From NCBI RefSeq assembly GCF_004363215.1, contig NZ_SNYS01000007.1, positions 176,713-240,712 of the forward strand: a stretch of 64,000 nucleotides of DNA. The letters are read 5' to 3'. The DNA is from Methanimicrococcus blatticola. GTDB lineage: Archaea; Halobacteriota; Methanosarcinia; Methanosarcinales; Methanosarcinaceae. The notes under the pieces are model-generated. The model had not been told where the DNA came from and made no database searches. It was given only the letters and a program-made list of their open reading frames with translations. This document shows, piece by piece, positions 41,891 to 52,431 of the stretch (its first letter is position 1; every line of letters begins with the position of its first letter). Made by a program: the position numbers and the translations under genes.

Positions 41891-44800
41891 ATGTTAAATG
41901 AAGGGATCTATGAACAAATTATCAATAATAAATTAAGACCGAAAATTGAAGAATTAAGAGGTTTGGAATACTCCATTGGAACAGAACCAATAGATGTTGA
42001 AGAGGCAAGAAAAATATTATCAGCATACATTTCAGAAGTAACCCGCAAAGCTTTGAAAATGATTCGAGAGAATGGTGAGAATGATGCGATTTTGAACCAA
42101 ATCGAAACATGTAATGATATAATAGAAACTCTTGCAATGAAATTGGATGACGAAGAGTTCAAATCGTTAAAAATTGAAGAGAATGGAGAAATATTAACTC
42201 ACATTTATTCGAAAATGAATCAGATAAAAGAAAAAAAAGTAATTCGCCCAGTTACACCATTATCCCAGAGTTCTCTTTTTACAGGTTCAATATCAGAACC
42301 TGACATGATGAGCGAATTGAAAAAAGAAATTTTATCATCAAACTCCATTGATTTTTTAATTTCATTTGTAAAGTGGAGTGGATTGCGTTTATTGTTAAAT
42401 GAATTGAAGGAATTCACAGAAAATGGTGGAAAATTAAGAGTCATTACAACAACCTATATGGGTGCAACAGACCCAAAAGCAATCCTTGAACTGAGTCAAT
42501 TAAAAAATACAGAAGTTAAAATATCATACGATATCGAAAGAACCAGATTACATGCAAAAGCCTACTTTTTCAAGAGAGAAAGCGGTTTTACAACAGCTTA
42601 CATTGGTTCATCCAACTTATCAAATGCAGCGATGACATCAGGACTGGAATGGAATTTAAAAGTCACTGAAAAAGATTCTTTTGATGTGATTCAAAAATGT
42701 GAGGCAACATTTGAAAGCTATTGGAATGATAAAGAATTCAAAACATTCAATTCTGAAAACGAAGAAGATTTACGCCTATTAGAGATTTCACTCAAAAAGA
42801 ATCAAATACAGAAAGAGGGAATTCAATTTAATTTTGATATCATCCCATACAATTATCAAAAAGAGATATTGGAAGCACTAAAAGCTGAAAGAGAAATTTT
42901 TGGTAGAACAAAAAACTTGCTTGTTGCTGCAACAGGTGTTGGAAAAACAGTCATATCTGCCTTTGATTACAAATATTTCAAAAAGGAAAATCCAAGTGCA
43001 AAACTTCTTTTTGTTGCTCATCGAGAAGAAATCCTTGAACAAAGCCTTGCCACATTTCGAGCGATTTTAAAAGATAATAATTTTGGCGAGATTCATGTTG
43101 GAAAATACACTGCAACGAATCTGGACCATCTATTCATTAGCATACAGAGTTTTAACTCTTTGAAATTGGATGAAAAAACAGAATCTGATTATTATGACTA
43201 TATTATTGTCGATGAATTCCATCATGCTGCCGCCCCATCATATCAAAAACTATTGAAACATTACAAACCAAAAATTCTGTTGGGCTTAACAGCAACCCCT
43301 GAAAGAATGGATGGACAGAATGTTTTAGAGCATTTCGAAAATACAATTGCAGCAGAAATGAGATTAAAAGAAGCAATTGACCGAAAATTGCTTTCGCCAT
43401 TCCAATATTTCTGTATAACAGATAGTGTTGACCTTTCTCAATTGAAATGGACAAAAGGAAGTTATGATGTTTCAGATTTAAATGAGATTTATGTGAATGA
43501 TAAGTCAAAAGCAAAACAAAGAGCAAACGATATTATCACAAGTCTTGACAAATACATAACAGACATTAACGACGTAAAAGGACTGGCATTTTGTGCAAGC
43601 GTTGAACATGCAATATTTATGTCAGATTTTTTTAATTTTTCAAATATTCCTTCAATTGCTTTACATGCGAATTCAACAGATGAAGAAAGAAAAACTGCAA
43701 AAGATAAACTTCGAAATGGAGAAATTAAATTCATTTGCGTGAGAGATCTTTACAATGAAGGTGTCGATATTCCAGAAGTGAACACCGTTTTATTTTTGCG
43801 CCCGACAGAAAGTCTAACAATATTCATTCAACAGCTGGGAAGAGGATTAAGACTTTCAGAAGACAAAGAATGTTTAACTGTTCTGGATTTTGTTGCTCAA
43901 GCCCACAAAAACTACAATTTCCAAGAGAAATTTCAAGCGCTTGTTGGTAAATCAAATCATTCGATTGAATATTTTGTTGAGAATGGATTCTCAAACTTAC
44001 CAAAAGGATGTTTTATTCAACTTGAAAAACAAGCTCAAGAATACATATTGAGGAATATAAAAGATTCAAAAAATACGCGAAAATTCTTAATTCACAGGAT
44101 AAAATACTTCAAACAAGATACGGGTAAAGAGTTAACGCTTTCAAACTTTTTAACACATTACAATTTAAAACTTTCAGATTTTTATGGACCGGCTTGTGAT
44201 AGAACATTAAGACGAATGATGGTTGATGCAAATATTAAAGAAGATTTTGAATGTGAAAACGAAATTGCATTAACAAAAAGACTTTCAGGGATTTTCAAAA
44301 TAAATTCCGTCCAATGGTTGAAATTTTTAATTCATTACATTGAGAATAAACCTAAAATAACATCAAAAACCGACCAAATGATGTTAAATATGCTTTATTA
44401 TACGATATACCAATCCAAACCCGAAAAAGAAGGATTCGTGTCAATAGAGGATGGAATTTGGAATTTTTTAAAATGTGAAGAGATAAAGGAAGAAGTCTTA
44501 GACATTCTCAAATACAACTATGAGCAAATCGATTTCATCCCTGAGAAAAACACCTTCAGTTTTGACTGTCCTTTGGATATTCACTGCAGCTATTCAATGG
44601 CACAAGTAATGGCTGCATTTGATTATTACAATGAAGAAAACCGCCCCCCATTCCGAGAAGGTGTCAAATACTTCGAGGATAAAAAGTTGGATATTTTCTT
44701 CATAACACTCAATAAATCTGAAAAGGACTTTTCTCCGTCTACGCTTTACGAAGATTATGCAATAAATGAAAACTTATTCCATTGGCAAAGCCAAAGTCGG

Positions 44801-45043
44801 ACAAAAGTGGATTCTACCACAGGACAGCGATATATCAATCATAAGAAAACAGGGAATAAAATCGCTCTTTTTGTAAGAGAATATAAAAAAGAAGAAAATT
44901 ACACAGCAACATTCACATTCCTTGGCGAATGTGAATATATCAGCCATTCCGGAAGCGAGCCTATTAGTTTTGTTTGGAAACTAGAAAATGAAATTCCTCC
45001 AAAACTCTTGGAAAATGCAAATAAAACGATATTGATTGATTAA
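41891..45043 (+). CDS. PLD-nuclease / SF2 helicase / DUF3427 protein (defence-type)
   Basis: 1050 residues. A helical N-terminus is followed by a PLD-like domain (about 130-280) with RLHAKAYFF and YIGSSNLSNAAM (H-K-N signature). The SF2 helicase core has Walker A AATGVGKT (about 346), DEFHHA for motif II (about 440), LGLTATPERMDG for motif III, and QQLGRGLR for motif VI (about 650). A long C-terminal DUF3427-type region ends with the ligand-like GNKIALFVREYK. Such fusions are common in defence islands and resemble restriction translocases. No Shine-Dalgarno; a TATA box 28 bases upstream suggests a leaderless mRNA. AT-rich codon use contrasts with housekeeping neighbours and suggests transfer. 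Confidence 0.85.
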   Translation: MLNEGIYEQIINNKLRPKIEELRGLEYSIGTEPIDVEEARKILSAYISEVTRKALKMIRENGENDAILNQIETCNDIIETLAMKLDDEEFKSLKIEENGEILTHIYSKMNQIKEKKVIRPVTPLSQSSLFTGSISEPDMMSELKKEILSSNSIDFLISFVKWSGLRLLLNELKEFTENGGKLRVITTTYMGATDPKAILELSQLKNTEVKISYDIERTRLHAKAYFFKRESGFTTAYIGSSNLSNAAMTSGLEWNLKVTEKDSFDVIQKCEATFESYWNDKEFKTFNSENEEDLRLLEISLKKNQIQKEGIQFNFDIIPYNYQKEILEALKAEREIFGRTKNLLVAATGVGKTVISAFDYKYFKKENPSAKLLFVAHREEILEQSLATFRAILKDNNFGEIHVGKYTATNLDHLFISIQSFNSLKLDEKTESDYYDYIIVDEFHHAAAPSYQKLLKHYKPKILLGLTATPERMDGQNVLEHFENTIAAEMRLKEAIDRKLLSPFQYFCITDSVDLSQLKWTKGSYDVSDLNEIYVNDKSKAKQRANDIITSLDKYITDINDVKGLAFCASVEHAIFMSDFFNFSNIPSIALHANSTDEERKTAKDKLRNGEIKFICVRDLYNEGVDIPEVNTVLFLRPTESLTIFIQQLGRGLRLSEDKECLTVLDFVAQAHKNYNFQEKFQALVGKSNHSIEYFVENGFSNLPKGCFIQLEKQAQEYILRNIKDSKNTRKFLIHRIKYFKQDTGKELTLSNFLTHYNLKLSDFYGPACDRTLRRMMVDANIKEDFECENEIALTKRLSGIFKINSVQWLKFLIHYIENKPKITSKTDQMMLNMLYYTIYQSKPEKEGFVSIEDGIWNFLKCEEIKEEVLDILKYNYEQIDFIPEKNTFSFDCPLDIHCSYSMAQVMAAFDYYNEENRPPFREGVKYFEDKKLDIFFITLNKSEKDFSPSTLYEDYAINENLFHWQSQSRTKVDSTTGQRYINHKKTGNKIALFVREYKKEENYTATFTFLGECEYISHSGSEPISFVWKLENEIPPKLLENANKTILID

Positions 45044-45067
45044 AATGAAAGATTAAAAGGTGTAGAC

Positions 45068-45349
45068 TTGAGAAGGCAAAAAGAATTATCATTTCTATTG
45101 ATGGATTATTTAACAGATTGGACAGACATCGAAGAGGATTGTTTGGCTATTGAAGAAAGCATCACAGAAATCGAATTATATGGAGTTACTTTCAACGAAT
45201 TAAATGATGATTTGGTGAAAGCAGCACTTCGTCATTTCATAGGTGTTATAAATCCATGGAATAAAGATGCAGTTCCTGAAATTCTACAAGGTATTGGTTT
45301 TTCAGAAATAGAAATTGAACGATATTGGGAACAGCTTTACAGCAATTAA
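45068..45349 (+). CDS. Small acidic protein partnered with the PLD/helicase
   Basis: 93 residues, no family recognised. It is predicted helical and acidic (LMDYLTDWTDIEEDCLAIEE...NPWNKDAVPEILQGIGFSEI). The start is a TTG with AGGTG six bases before it; the next in-frame ATG lies ten codons later without a ribosome site. It begins 25 bases after the helicase stop on the same strand, so both are probably one operon. An inhibitor or specificity partner is possible, not shown. Confidence 0.55.
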   Translation: MRRQKELSFLLMDYLTDWTDIEEDCLAIEESITEIELYGVTFNELNDDLVKAALRHFIGVINPWNKDAVPEILQGIGFSEIEIERYWEQLYSN

Positions 45350-45444
45350 AACAAAAGAACAGAATTCAAAAAGAATTCTGTATAGATTAAATAAAAACTT
45401 AATTTCGAATATTAATTTTAAATCGAACATATGATTCAAAACAA

Positions 45445-46527
45445 TTATTCCTGAATAGTACTAAGACCGCAATATCCTAAAATTGAATTAACTCTTTTTA
45501 ACCTCGAAGATTTTGATTTCGTTTGAGATTGCATTGAATTACTATATTCTTCAACATGTTTATTTTTCTTGGGGACAGATGGACTTCTCAGTTCTGAAAA
45601 GAAATCATTCAACTTTAAAGAATAATCATTATTGTTATTAGTTTTAAATAACACCCATGAGAAACACCAAAGGCCATACAGGTGGGAAACGCCATCAATT
45701 TTAAATGTTTTATAATTCAAGTTTAATTTCTTAAGAATGTTAGTAATAGAGTTAAAATCAGAAATACATTTGTCAATATCTGTCTGCGTTAAGTAATTGT
45801 CAGAACAATATTTTTTATATAAATCATCGATATAACGGCTTTTATCTCTGGTTTTACTGCCGGATTTTGGAATTTTGTCCTCTAAAATTACAAACACTAA
45901 CTCGGATATAAATTCAACATCATCATACCGATTAATTTTCAAGTGGGAAAGATTAATTTTCCAAAAATTTGTAGTAGACAATTGAGTAACCATTTCATAG
46001 AAAGGAGCAGAATTGTACTTTGCTTTTCGGAGTTCTTGGCCTGTCAGTGGTTCTCCATTCCGATTTAACCGGTCGAAAATATTGTCAATTATTTCATCTT
46101 CATCTGAATCAATATATTCGATGGTAACTTCATATCTCCAAAATTCTTTTTTCCATTCTCTTAAACGATCAATATCCAAATCAGCAAATTTTGCACCATT
46201 CAATAATTCACTCCCGAAATCGTCTTCGGAAAAGTTATCTGGCAATGAAATATCACCATTAATGAAAGAAATTATTGATGTTAACCTTTGTTTTCCATCA
46301 ATTACATCATACATAGTTTTACCATTATCATCGATCTTTTGACGGAGAAAGATAGGGGGCATCGGATAATTTTTGAGGATAGTGTCAATTAAAAATGATT
46401 TTTTGTTTTCACTCCAAACATCCCCTTCTCTTTGATATGGAGGTTCAAAATTAAATTTATTTAATTGATAATATTCCCAAAATTGAGCAATTTTCATATT
46501 ATTAGAGCTTCGGTTTAAGACATTCAT
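45445..46527 (-). CDS. DUF262 (GmrS-like, ParB-fold) protein
   Basis: 360 residues. The DUF262 domain has PPYQREGDVWSENKKSFLID near the start and YDVIDGKQRLTSIISF (about 68-83), which carries the DGQQR-like motif of DNDK/ParB NTPases used by GmrSD-type systems. The usual HNH or DUF1524 nuclease half is missing; the C-terminus is helical with a Ser/Lys-rich tail. Its ATG directly follows the stop of the SIR2-like gene (TGAATG) with AGGTGA upstream, so the two are translationally coupled and probably act together. Confidence 0.8.
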   Translation of the reverse strand: MNVLNRSSNNMKIAQFWEYYQLNKFNFEPPYQREGDVWSENKKSFLIDTILKNYPMPPIFLRQKIDDNGKTMYDVIDGKQRLTSIISFINGDISLPDNFSEDDFGSELLNGAKFADLDIDRLREWKKEFWRYEVTIEYIDSDEDEIIDNIFDRLNRNGEPLTGQELRKAKYNSAPFYEMVTQLSTTNFWKINLSHLKINRYDDVEFISELVFVILEDKIPKSGSKTRDKSRYIDDLYKKYCSDNYLTQTDIDKCISDFNSITNILKKLNLNYKTFKIDGVSHLYGLWCFSWVLFKTNNNNDYSLKLNDFFSELRSPSVPKKNKHVEEYSNSMQSQTKSKSSRLKRVNSILGYCGLSTIQE

Positions 46528-47553
46528 TCAATCACCTAAATTATTGCAAGATGTATAAAAAATAACATTTTTAAATAAAGTGGTTATAACTGCATTTAAA
46601 GATCTATTAGGACGAGGATTAACAAGCTTTACACAATCTAATTCGGGCGGAATTTCTGTAAGCATTGAATCGATTTCTAACCGGTCAACGGGCCAATAAG
46701 AAAGACCACAAATGATTAGTTCATCCCTTTTTTCTAATTGCCTTGCTTTTTCCTTGATTTCGTCTTTGATACATTTTGACCATTCATAAGTTAATCGATT
46801 TGAATCGCCGGCAGGAGGGATAATAGCACATATTGATTTGTAATCTTCTAAATCTGTGTAACATACATTGAAATCAGCAATTTTTAAATCAGGTGTTGGA
46901 TCTGAAACTTCAATATTGTATGCAGTGCAATCACTTTTGCTTTTATGTTGAAAACTGATTGAACCATGAGGTTTATAAATTTGAAATTTCGTATTTTTAT
47001 TATCGAAACAAGATATATTAAATTCAATTCCTAACTTCATTAGAACTTTTTCTAACCAAATATCATAATTTAAGGTAACAATAGATACATTGTTAATGGT
47101 TTCATCCAGAGATAATTGTTTAAAATATTTCCCCCAAGACCAATCGTCAAGATTAATTTCATCAAAATCTAGTTTATTGTCATAATAGATAAAAAGAGAA
47201 TAGAGATAAGCAACCAGTTCAGCATTTGCTCTTATATAAATTGGAGAATTATTTGTGTAAAAAACATCTCTTTTGTTTAAACTCCATGTTGTAAAATATG
47301 TATTAGAACAAGTAATAATGTCTTCAATTAAATTGTTTGATTCATCGATATTTAAGAACGGTCTAGCTCCAAGAGTCCATAAATTTGGACAATATTTATA
47401 GGATAAAAACCCGGGAGTATCATCTACTGGCCAAGGGACATTTTCACCATGACGGAAGAGATTTGAAACATCAATTATATTTTCACCGATATTTAAATGA
47501 GTTAAAAAATCAATAGTAAATCCATTACCTAAAATAATCATAACCGATTTCAT
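46528..47553 (-). CDS. SIR2-like domain protein (defence-type)
   Basis: 341 residues. MIILGNGFTIDFL (GxG near the N-terminus), VTLNYDIWLEKVL, YKPHGSISF and LIICGLSYWPVDRLEI follow the order of SIR2-like NADase domains found in anti-phage systems, with the His in KPHGS as likely catalytic residue. The ATG at MKSVMIILGN lies about 25 bases after TCTTATATATC, consistent with a leaderless mRNA; an ATG four codons later is an alternative. It is the first gene of a two-gene unit with DUF262. Very AT-rich. Confidence 0.75.
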   Translation of the reverse strand: MKSVMIILGNGFTIDFLTHLNIGENIIDVSNLFRHGENVPWPVDDTPGFLSYKYCPNLWTLGARPFLNIDESNNLIEDIITCSNTYFTTWSLNKRDVFYTNNSPIYIRANAELVAYLYSLFIYYDNKLDFDEINLDDWSWGKYFKQLSLDETINNVSIVTLNYDIWLEKVLMKLGIEFNISCFDNKNTKFQIYKPHGSISFQHKSKSDCTAYNIEVSDPTPDLKIADFNVCYTDLEDYKSICAIIPPAGDSNRLTYEWSKCIKDEIKEKARQLEKRDELIICGLSYWPVDRLEIDSMLTEIPPELDCVKLVNPRPNRSLNAVITTLFKNVIFYTSCNNLGD

Positions 47554-47638
47554 CAAGAATAATAATATAACAAGATATATAAGATTACAATACAAAAAAT
47601 TAGATATAAAGAGTAAATATTATTATTTACTCTATTTT

Positions 47639-49099
47639 TTACTTTAAATTCTCCTTCGCCCAATCAAATCCTGCCTTCAAAACAGCAAGATTCATATCAA
47701 TCAACTTAGGCTTATCCGAAAATGACTCGGAAACAGCATCTTCAAACTCTTTCTGATTCAAACCGGTCGCGCCCAAAGCCAAAATAACACCGAGCATTGC
47801 CGTGTTAACAGCTTTTGCAGAACCGCCTTTTGTTGCGATCTCCAAAGCCGGAACGCAGAGCGCTTTCACGCCTTCAGGAGCGGTATAATTTTCGATGGAT
47901 GAATCGTAAATCAAATAACCGCCTTGTTTGACATCTTTATCGAATTTTTCCAAAGACGGGCGGTTGAGCGCAACCAAAATGTCGGGCGTGTAAACAATCG
48001 GGGAACCGATCGGATTGCCGGACAAAACAACGGAACAATTGGATGTGCCGCCGCGCTGTTCGGGTCCGTAAGACGGGTACCAGGATACATTTTTGCCGCC
48101 GGAAATGCCGGCTTGAGCGAGAATGATGCCCATAGAGAGAACGCCCTGACCGCCGAAGCCTGCGATTTTGACAAGACAATCCTTAAAGTTCGAGTCGGGT
48201 TTCGCCGTATCAACGCCTGCGCTGACGCTGAAAATTTCTTCCAGCTTTTCTTTGGAGAAATCGCTTGCCGGACGAATGAGCGGGGCGACTTCCGCAGTTC
48301 TGTCACGGAGGTTGCCGAGCGGGAATTCTTTTTCCATTTGCTCGTTGATGAAATCAATCGATCCTTTCGCGTCCTGTTTCAAATTGTTCGGGCAGCCCGA
48401 CAATATTTCAACAAAAGCGTAGCCTTTGCCGTCACGCTGGATTTCAAGTGCTTTTTTAATCGCGATTTTTGCTTTTCGAATGTGTTTGATGTCAGACACC
48501 GAGACACGCTCGATGAAAACAGGCGCGGTCAAGTTGTTCAAAATTTCGCACATATGAAGCGGGTAGCCGGCAAAGTTCGGGTCGCGTCCGTCTTGACAGG
48601 TCACGGTTTTTTCACCGACAAGCGTCGTCGGTGCCATTTGACCGCCGGTCATGCCGTAAACCGTGTTGTTGACGAAAAAGACAGCCATTTTTTCACCGCG
48701 GTTGGCAGCTTGAATCGTTTCGTTCAAACCGATGGATGCCAAATCGCCGTCACCCTGATAGGAAATGACGACAGCGTTGTCCTGCGCGCGGGAAATACCG
48801 GTTCCGACGGCGGGCGCGCGGCCGTGAGCGACCTGAACGTTTCCGAAATCAAAATAGTAGTAAGCAAAAACAGCGCAGCCGACGGGACTGATTAAGACGC
48901 TGCGGTCCTGAATCTCAAGATCGTCGATTGCTTCGCCGATGAGTTTGTGAATCACGCCGTGACCGCAACCGGGACAGTAATGCGTTGCTGTCGGCGCAGC
49001 ACCGCCTTTTCTGAAATAAACTTCATTCATGCTCTCGGGTCTTTTGAAAACCTTTTCCTGACCGCCGGAGCATCCGCATTTTTTAATTTCGCCGGACAT
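47639..49099 (-). CDS. vorA: 2-oxoacid:ferredoxin oxidoreductase, fused beta-gamma subunit
   Basis: 486 residues. The N-terminal TPP-binding beta domain carries [33 protein letters not shown] and [16 protein letters not shown]; the C-terminal gamma domain starts near [19 protein letters not shown] (about residue 312). With the alpha and ferredoxin subunits upstream it forms an oxidoreductase for branched-chain 2-oxoacids (VOR) or 2-oxoglutarate (KOR). The beta-gamma fusion and the delta-alpha-beta/gamma gene order suggest VOR. AAGGTG precedes the ATG. Confidence 0.85.
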   Translation of the reverse strand: MSGEIKKCGCSGGQEKVFKRPESMNEVYFRKGGAAPTATHYCPGCGHGVIHKLIGEAIDDLEIQDRSVLISPVGCAVFAYYYFDFGNVQVAHGRAPAVGTGISRAQDNAVVISYQGDGDLASIGLNETIQAANRGEKMAVFFVNNTVYGMTGGQMAPTTLVGEKTVTCQDGRDPNFAGYPLHMCEILNNLTAPVFIERVSVSDIKHIRKAKIAIKKALEIQRDGKGYAFVEILSGCPNNLKQDAKGSIDFINEQMEKEFPLGNLRDRTAEVAPLIRPASDFSKEKLEEIFSVSAGVDTAKPDSNFKDCLVKIAGFGGQGVLSMGIILAQAGISGGKNVSWYPSYGPEQRGGTSNCSVVLSGNPIGSPIVYTPDILVALNRPSLEKFDKDVKQGGYLIYDSSIENYTAPEGVKALCVPALEIATKGGSAKAVNTAMLGVILALGATGLNQKEFEDAVSESFSDKPKLIDMNLAVLKAGFDWAKENLK

Positions 49100-49101
49100 G
49101 A

Positions 49102-50163
49102 TTACACCTTCCTGTTTGCCGCAACTTCGCGAATCTTTTCCATGACTTTACCGATTTCAATGATGTTTCCGCCGAGACGGCTGACCAGCTCGACCGGACG
49201 CTTGCAGCGAATTGCAAGCATCAAATCATCACGCATTTGTCCTGCGCTCATTTCAACGGCAATGAATGTGCAGTCGCGCTCAGCGATTTTCTGCAATTCC
49301 TTTTCCGGGAACGGGAACAATGTAATCGGACGGAACAAACCGACTTTCAAGCCTTCCTTGCGGGCTTCGTCAACCGCGCTCTTGGAAATGCGGCTGCTGA
49401 TGCCGTAAGAAACCAAAATAATTTCCGCGTCATCCGTCATATATTCTTCAAAGAGCGGTTCTTTGTCGGCGATTTCCTGATACTTTTTCTGAAGCTTCAT
49501 GTTGAACGCTTCCTGCTGCGCGAAATCCAGGAAAATAGACGTGACAAGATTCGTTTTCGTGTCTTCCGTCCCCGAGACGGCCCAGGTAGTATCAAGAACA
49601 GGTTCAATCGCTTTTTCAGGGAAAATCACCGGCTCCATCATTTGACCCAAAACACCGTCGGACAAAATGATAACCGGGTTTCTGTATTTGAACGCCAAAT
49701 CAAATCCTTTGTACGTCAAATCGCACATTTCCTGAACGGAATTCGGCGCAAGAACAATGTTTTTGTAATTGCCGTGTCCGCCGCCCTTAACCGCCTGATT
49801 GTAATCAGCCTGCTCGGGACCGATATTTCCGAGACCGGGGCCCGCACGCTGAATATCAACAATAACCGCCGGCAATTCCGCGCCGGCCATGTAAGAAATG
49901 CCTTCCTGCTTCAAGCTCATGCCGGGACCTGACGATGCCGTCATCACGCGGTGACCGGTTGCAGCGGCGCCGTAAACCATATTGATTGCCGATTCTTCGG
50001 ATTCGGCCTGAACGAATTTGCGTCCTGCTTTCGGGAAGTAATGAGACGCCTCATGCAGAATTTCACTGGCAGGCGTAATCGGATAACCGAAATAACAATC
50101 ACAGCCGGCATACATCGCGCCGATAATAACGGCTGTATTTCCTTTAATTAATTGAACAGACAT
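49102..50163 (-). CDS. vorB: 2-oxoacid:ferredoxin oxidoreductase, alpha subunit
   Basis: 353-residue pyrimidine-binding (PP) subunit. It includes [51 protein letters not shown] and the transketolase C-like domain ([13 protein letters not shown]). GGAGG lies inside the upstream gene's end, nine bases before the ATG; only three bases separate the stop of vorC from this start, and two bases separate this stop from vorA. Substrate choice (2-oxoisovalerate versus 2-oxoglutarate) cannot be read directly. Confidence 0.87.
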   Translation of the reverse strand: MSVQLIKGNTAVIIGAMYAGCDCYFGYPITPASEILHEASHYFPKAGRKFVQAESEESAINMVYGAAATGHRVMTASSGPGMSLKQEGISYMAGAELPAVIVDIQRAGPGLGNIGPEQADYNQAVKGGGHGNYKNIVLAPNSVQEMCDLTYKGFDLAFKYRNPVIILSDGVLGQMMEPVIFPEKAIEPVLDTTWAVSGTEDTKTNLVTSIFLDFAQQEAFNMKLQKKYQEIADKEPLFEEYMTDDAEIILVSYGISSRISKSAVDEARKEGLKVGLFRPITLFPFPEKELQKIAERDCTFIAVEMSAGQMRDDLMLAIRCKRPVELVSRLGGNIIEIGKVMEKIREVAANRKV

Positions 50164-50166
50164 AAT

Positions 50167-50418
50167 TCAGGCCTCCGTCTTTTCTTTTTTCGGAACGTGA
50201 ACTTCAATCGCGTTCGGCTCGGGGCACATATAATAACAGTTGCCGCAGCCGCTGCAGCCTTCTCCCTTGTAGACCGCATACGTGTAACCGCGTTCGTTCA
50301 AAACCGTTCCCATTTCCAAAACCTTTTTCGGGCAATCCAAAATGCACCGGCCGCAAGCCTTGCACTCAAGCGCATGAATCACCGGATAAGGAGACTGTTT
50401 TTCTTGTAATTCAGACAT
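50167..50418 (-). CDS. vorC: 2-oxoacid:ferredoxin oxidoreductase, ferredoxin-like delta subunit
   Basis: 83 residues with two 4Fe-4S motifs, [12 protein letters not shown] and [14 protein letters not shown], which pass electrons from the TPP centre to ferredoxin. It is the first gene of vorCBA, with a plausible Shine-Dalgarno (GAGGTGG) just before the ATG. Confidence 0.87.
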   Translation of the reverse strand: MSELQEKQSPYPVIHALECKACGRCILDCPKKVLEMGTVLNERGYTYAVYKGEGCSGCGNCYYMCPEPNAIEVHVPKKEKTEA

Positions 50419-50583
50419 TAATCCACCTCTTAGAAAAATAACTCGAAGAGAATAAACTCATTCATTTGACATTATTGGAAGAAATGACTGTATTTATAAT
50501 TAATGAAGATGAGGGACGAAAAGAGCGAGTCTGATGACAAATAGAAGAAAACGAAGAATGTTTTAATTGAATTCATAAAAGCC

Positions 50584-50612
50584 ATACAGCTCGCGCGCGA
50601 TGGCAGACAAAA
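50584..50612 (-). repeat. CG-rich motif D copy
   Basis: On the minus strand CCATCGCGCGCGAGCTGTAT, followed by a T-rich tail. It lies 3' of the acyl-CoA synthetase gene in the same direction. The rest of the 237-base gap holds nothing recognisable beyond AT-rich sequence. Confidence 0.55.
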
Positions 50613-50655
50613 ATGAAAAAAGAAGAAAAGGAAAAAGAAAAAAAAGAAAGAAGAA

Positions 50656-52377
50656 TCACTCTTCTTTCTTCACATGTTCATCTTCTTCACGAATTTCGAT
50701 TCTGCGAATCTTGCCGCTGATTGTTTTCGGAAGTTCATCAACGAATTCAATGATTCTCGGATATTTGTAAGGGGCCGTGATCTTTTTCGTATGATTCTGA
50801 AGCTCTTTTTTGAGTTCATCCGACGCTTTGTCTTTGTACTCTTTTGTCAGAATAATTGTCGCTTTCACAACTTGACCGCGGACCGGATCGGGAACGCCTG
50901 TGATTGCGCATTCCAAAACAGCCGGATGCTGAATGAGCGCGCTTTCGACTTCAAACGGACCGATTTTGTAGCCGGAACTTTTGATGATGTCATCCGTTCT
51001 GCCGACAAACCAGAAGTAGCCGTCTTCGTCTTTCCAGGCGGTGTCACCCGTGTGGTAATAGCCGTCATGCCAGGAAGCATTGGTTTTTTCGTCATCAAAC
51101 TTGTAGCCGGAATAGAAACCCGGTGGCAATGCCGAAATGTTTTTCGAGCCGGGATTTTCAGCGACTTTGACAACGATTTCGCCTTCTTCTCCGACATCAC
51201 ATTCGTTGCCGTCGCGGTCAATGATTTTAATATAGTAGAGGGGAACAGGTTTTCCCATTGAACCGGGTTTCGGTGTCATCCACGGAAGCGTTGCGATACA
51301 AACAATCAATTCCGTCTGACCGTAACCTTCCATGAGCTGCATGCCCGTGAATTCTTTGAATTTTTCATACACTTCAGGATTGAGCGGCTCGCCTGCGACG
51401 ACACAATATTGAAGCGTGCTGAAATTGTATTTGGATAAATCTTCTTTGATGAAGAACCGATAAGTGGTCGGCGGCGCACAGAAAGTTGTGACACCATACT
51501 GTGCGATTTTCGTCATCATGTTGCCCGCGTCAAAGCGGTCGTAATCATAAATGAAAACGGATGTGCCCCAAATCCATTGCCCGTAAATTTTGCCCCAGAC
51601 ACATTTGGCCCAGCCGCTGTCTGCCATCGTATAGTGAAGACCATTGTCACTGACATTTTGCCAGTAGCCGGCCGTTAAAATGTGGCCGAGCGGATAAGCG
51701 AAATTGTGGCAAACCATTTTCGGAAAACCGGTTGTACCGGATGAGAAATAATAAAGCATGTCATCGGTGTTTTGTGTTGCATCAGCGCCGGTCGGGCGAA
51801 CGAAATCAGGTGAGGACTCAGCAAGTTCAGCTTCAAAGTCGAGCCATCCGTCAGCACCGTTTGAATTGCCGCCGACATTGAATTTCAGGAAATTGGTTTT
51901 GCCCATTTTTTGAAGCGCGGCATCAAAAATCAAATCTAATCCGCCTTCATTGATTCCGACAACACCGCAGGCACCGGACTTTTCAAGACGGTAAACAATG
52001 TCTCTTTCTTTAAGCATATGCGTTGCGGGAACGGCAACCGCGCCGAGTTTATGAAGCGCGGGCAGGCAAATCCAGAAAGTATAATGGCTTTTGAGCGTCA
52101 AAATAATTGCAGACCCCTTCTTAACGCCGTGTTTTTTGAAAAGATTAGCGGCTTTATCGGTTTCTGTTTTTAACGCGCCGAATGTCATTATTTTTTCGTT
52201 GCCGTTATCGTCGCACCACACAAAGGCGACTTTTTCGGGATCAATTTCTGCGTAACGGTCAAGCACGTCGTACGCGAAATTAAAATTCTCGGGAATATTG
52301 AGTTTGAAGTTTTCTTTAAAATCTTCGTAAGACTCAAACTCGGTTTTTGAAACAAAATCATGGATCAGATTACTCAT
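50656..52377 (-). CDS. AMP-forming acyl-CoA synthetase (medium/branched-chain type)
   Basis: 573 residues of the adenylate-forming family: [16 protein letters not shown] (P-loop), [55 protein letters not shown], and the C-terminal [15 protein letters not shown] with the catalytic Lys. It resembles the Methanosarcina acetivorans enzyme acting on 2-methylbutyrate-like acids more than acetyl-CoA synthetase. Upstream is an XRE-cupin regulator and downstream vorCBA: acyl-CoA made here could be reductively carboxylated to branched 2-oxoacids for amino-acid synthesis, or the path could run in reverse. Confidence 0.88.
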   Translation of the reverse strand: MSNLIHDFVSKTEFESYEDFKENFKLNIPENFNFAYDVLDRYAEIDPEKVAFVWCDDNGNEKIMTFGALKTETDKAANLFKKHGVKKGSAIILTLKSHYTFWICLPALHKLGAVAVPATHMLKERDIVYRLEKSGACGVVGINEGGLDLIFDAALQKMGKTNFLKFNVGGNSNGADGWLDFEAELAESSPDFVRPTGADATQNTDDMLYYFSSGTTGFPKMVCHNFAYPLGHILTAGYWQNVSDNGLHYTMADSGWAKCVWGKIYGQWIWGTSVFIYDYDRFDAGNMMTKIAQYGVTTFCAPPTTYRFFIKEDLSKYNFSTLQYCVVAGEPLNPEVYEKFKEFTGMQLMEGYGQTELIVCIATLPWMTPKPGSMGKPVPLYYIKIIDRDGNECDVGEEGEIVVKVAENPGSKNISALPPGFYSGYKFDDEKTNASWHDGYYHTGDTAWKDEDGYFWFVGRTDDIIKSSGYKIGPFEVESALIQHPAVLECAITGVPDPVRGQVVKATIILTKEYKDKASDELKKELQNHTKKITAPYKYPRIIEFVDELPKTISGKIRRIEIREEDEHVKKEE

Positions 52378-52431
52378 AAATAACTCTCATAAAGGATAAT
52401 TGTGATAGGACATTCAAGGATTAAAACGGCA

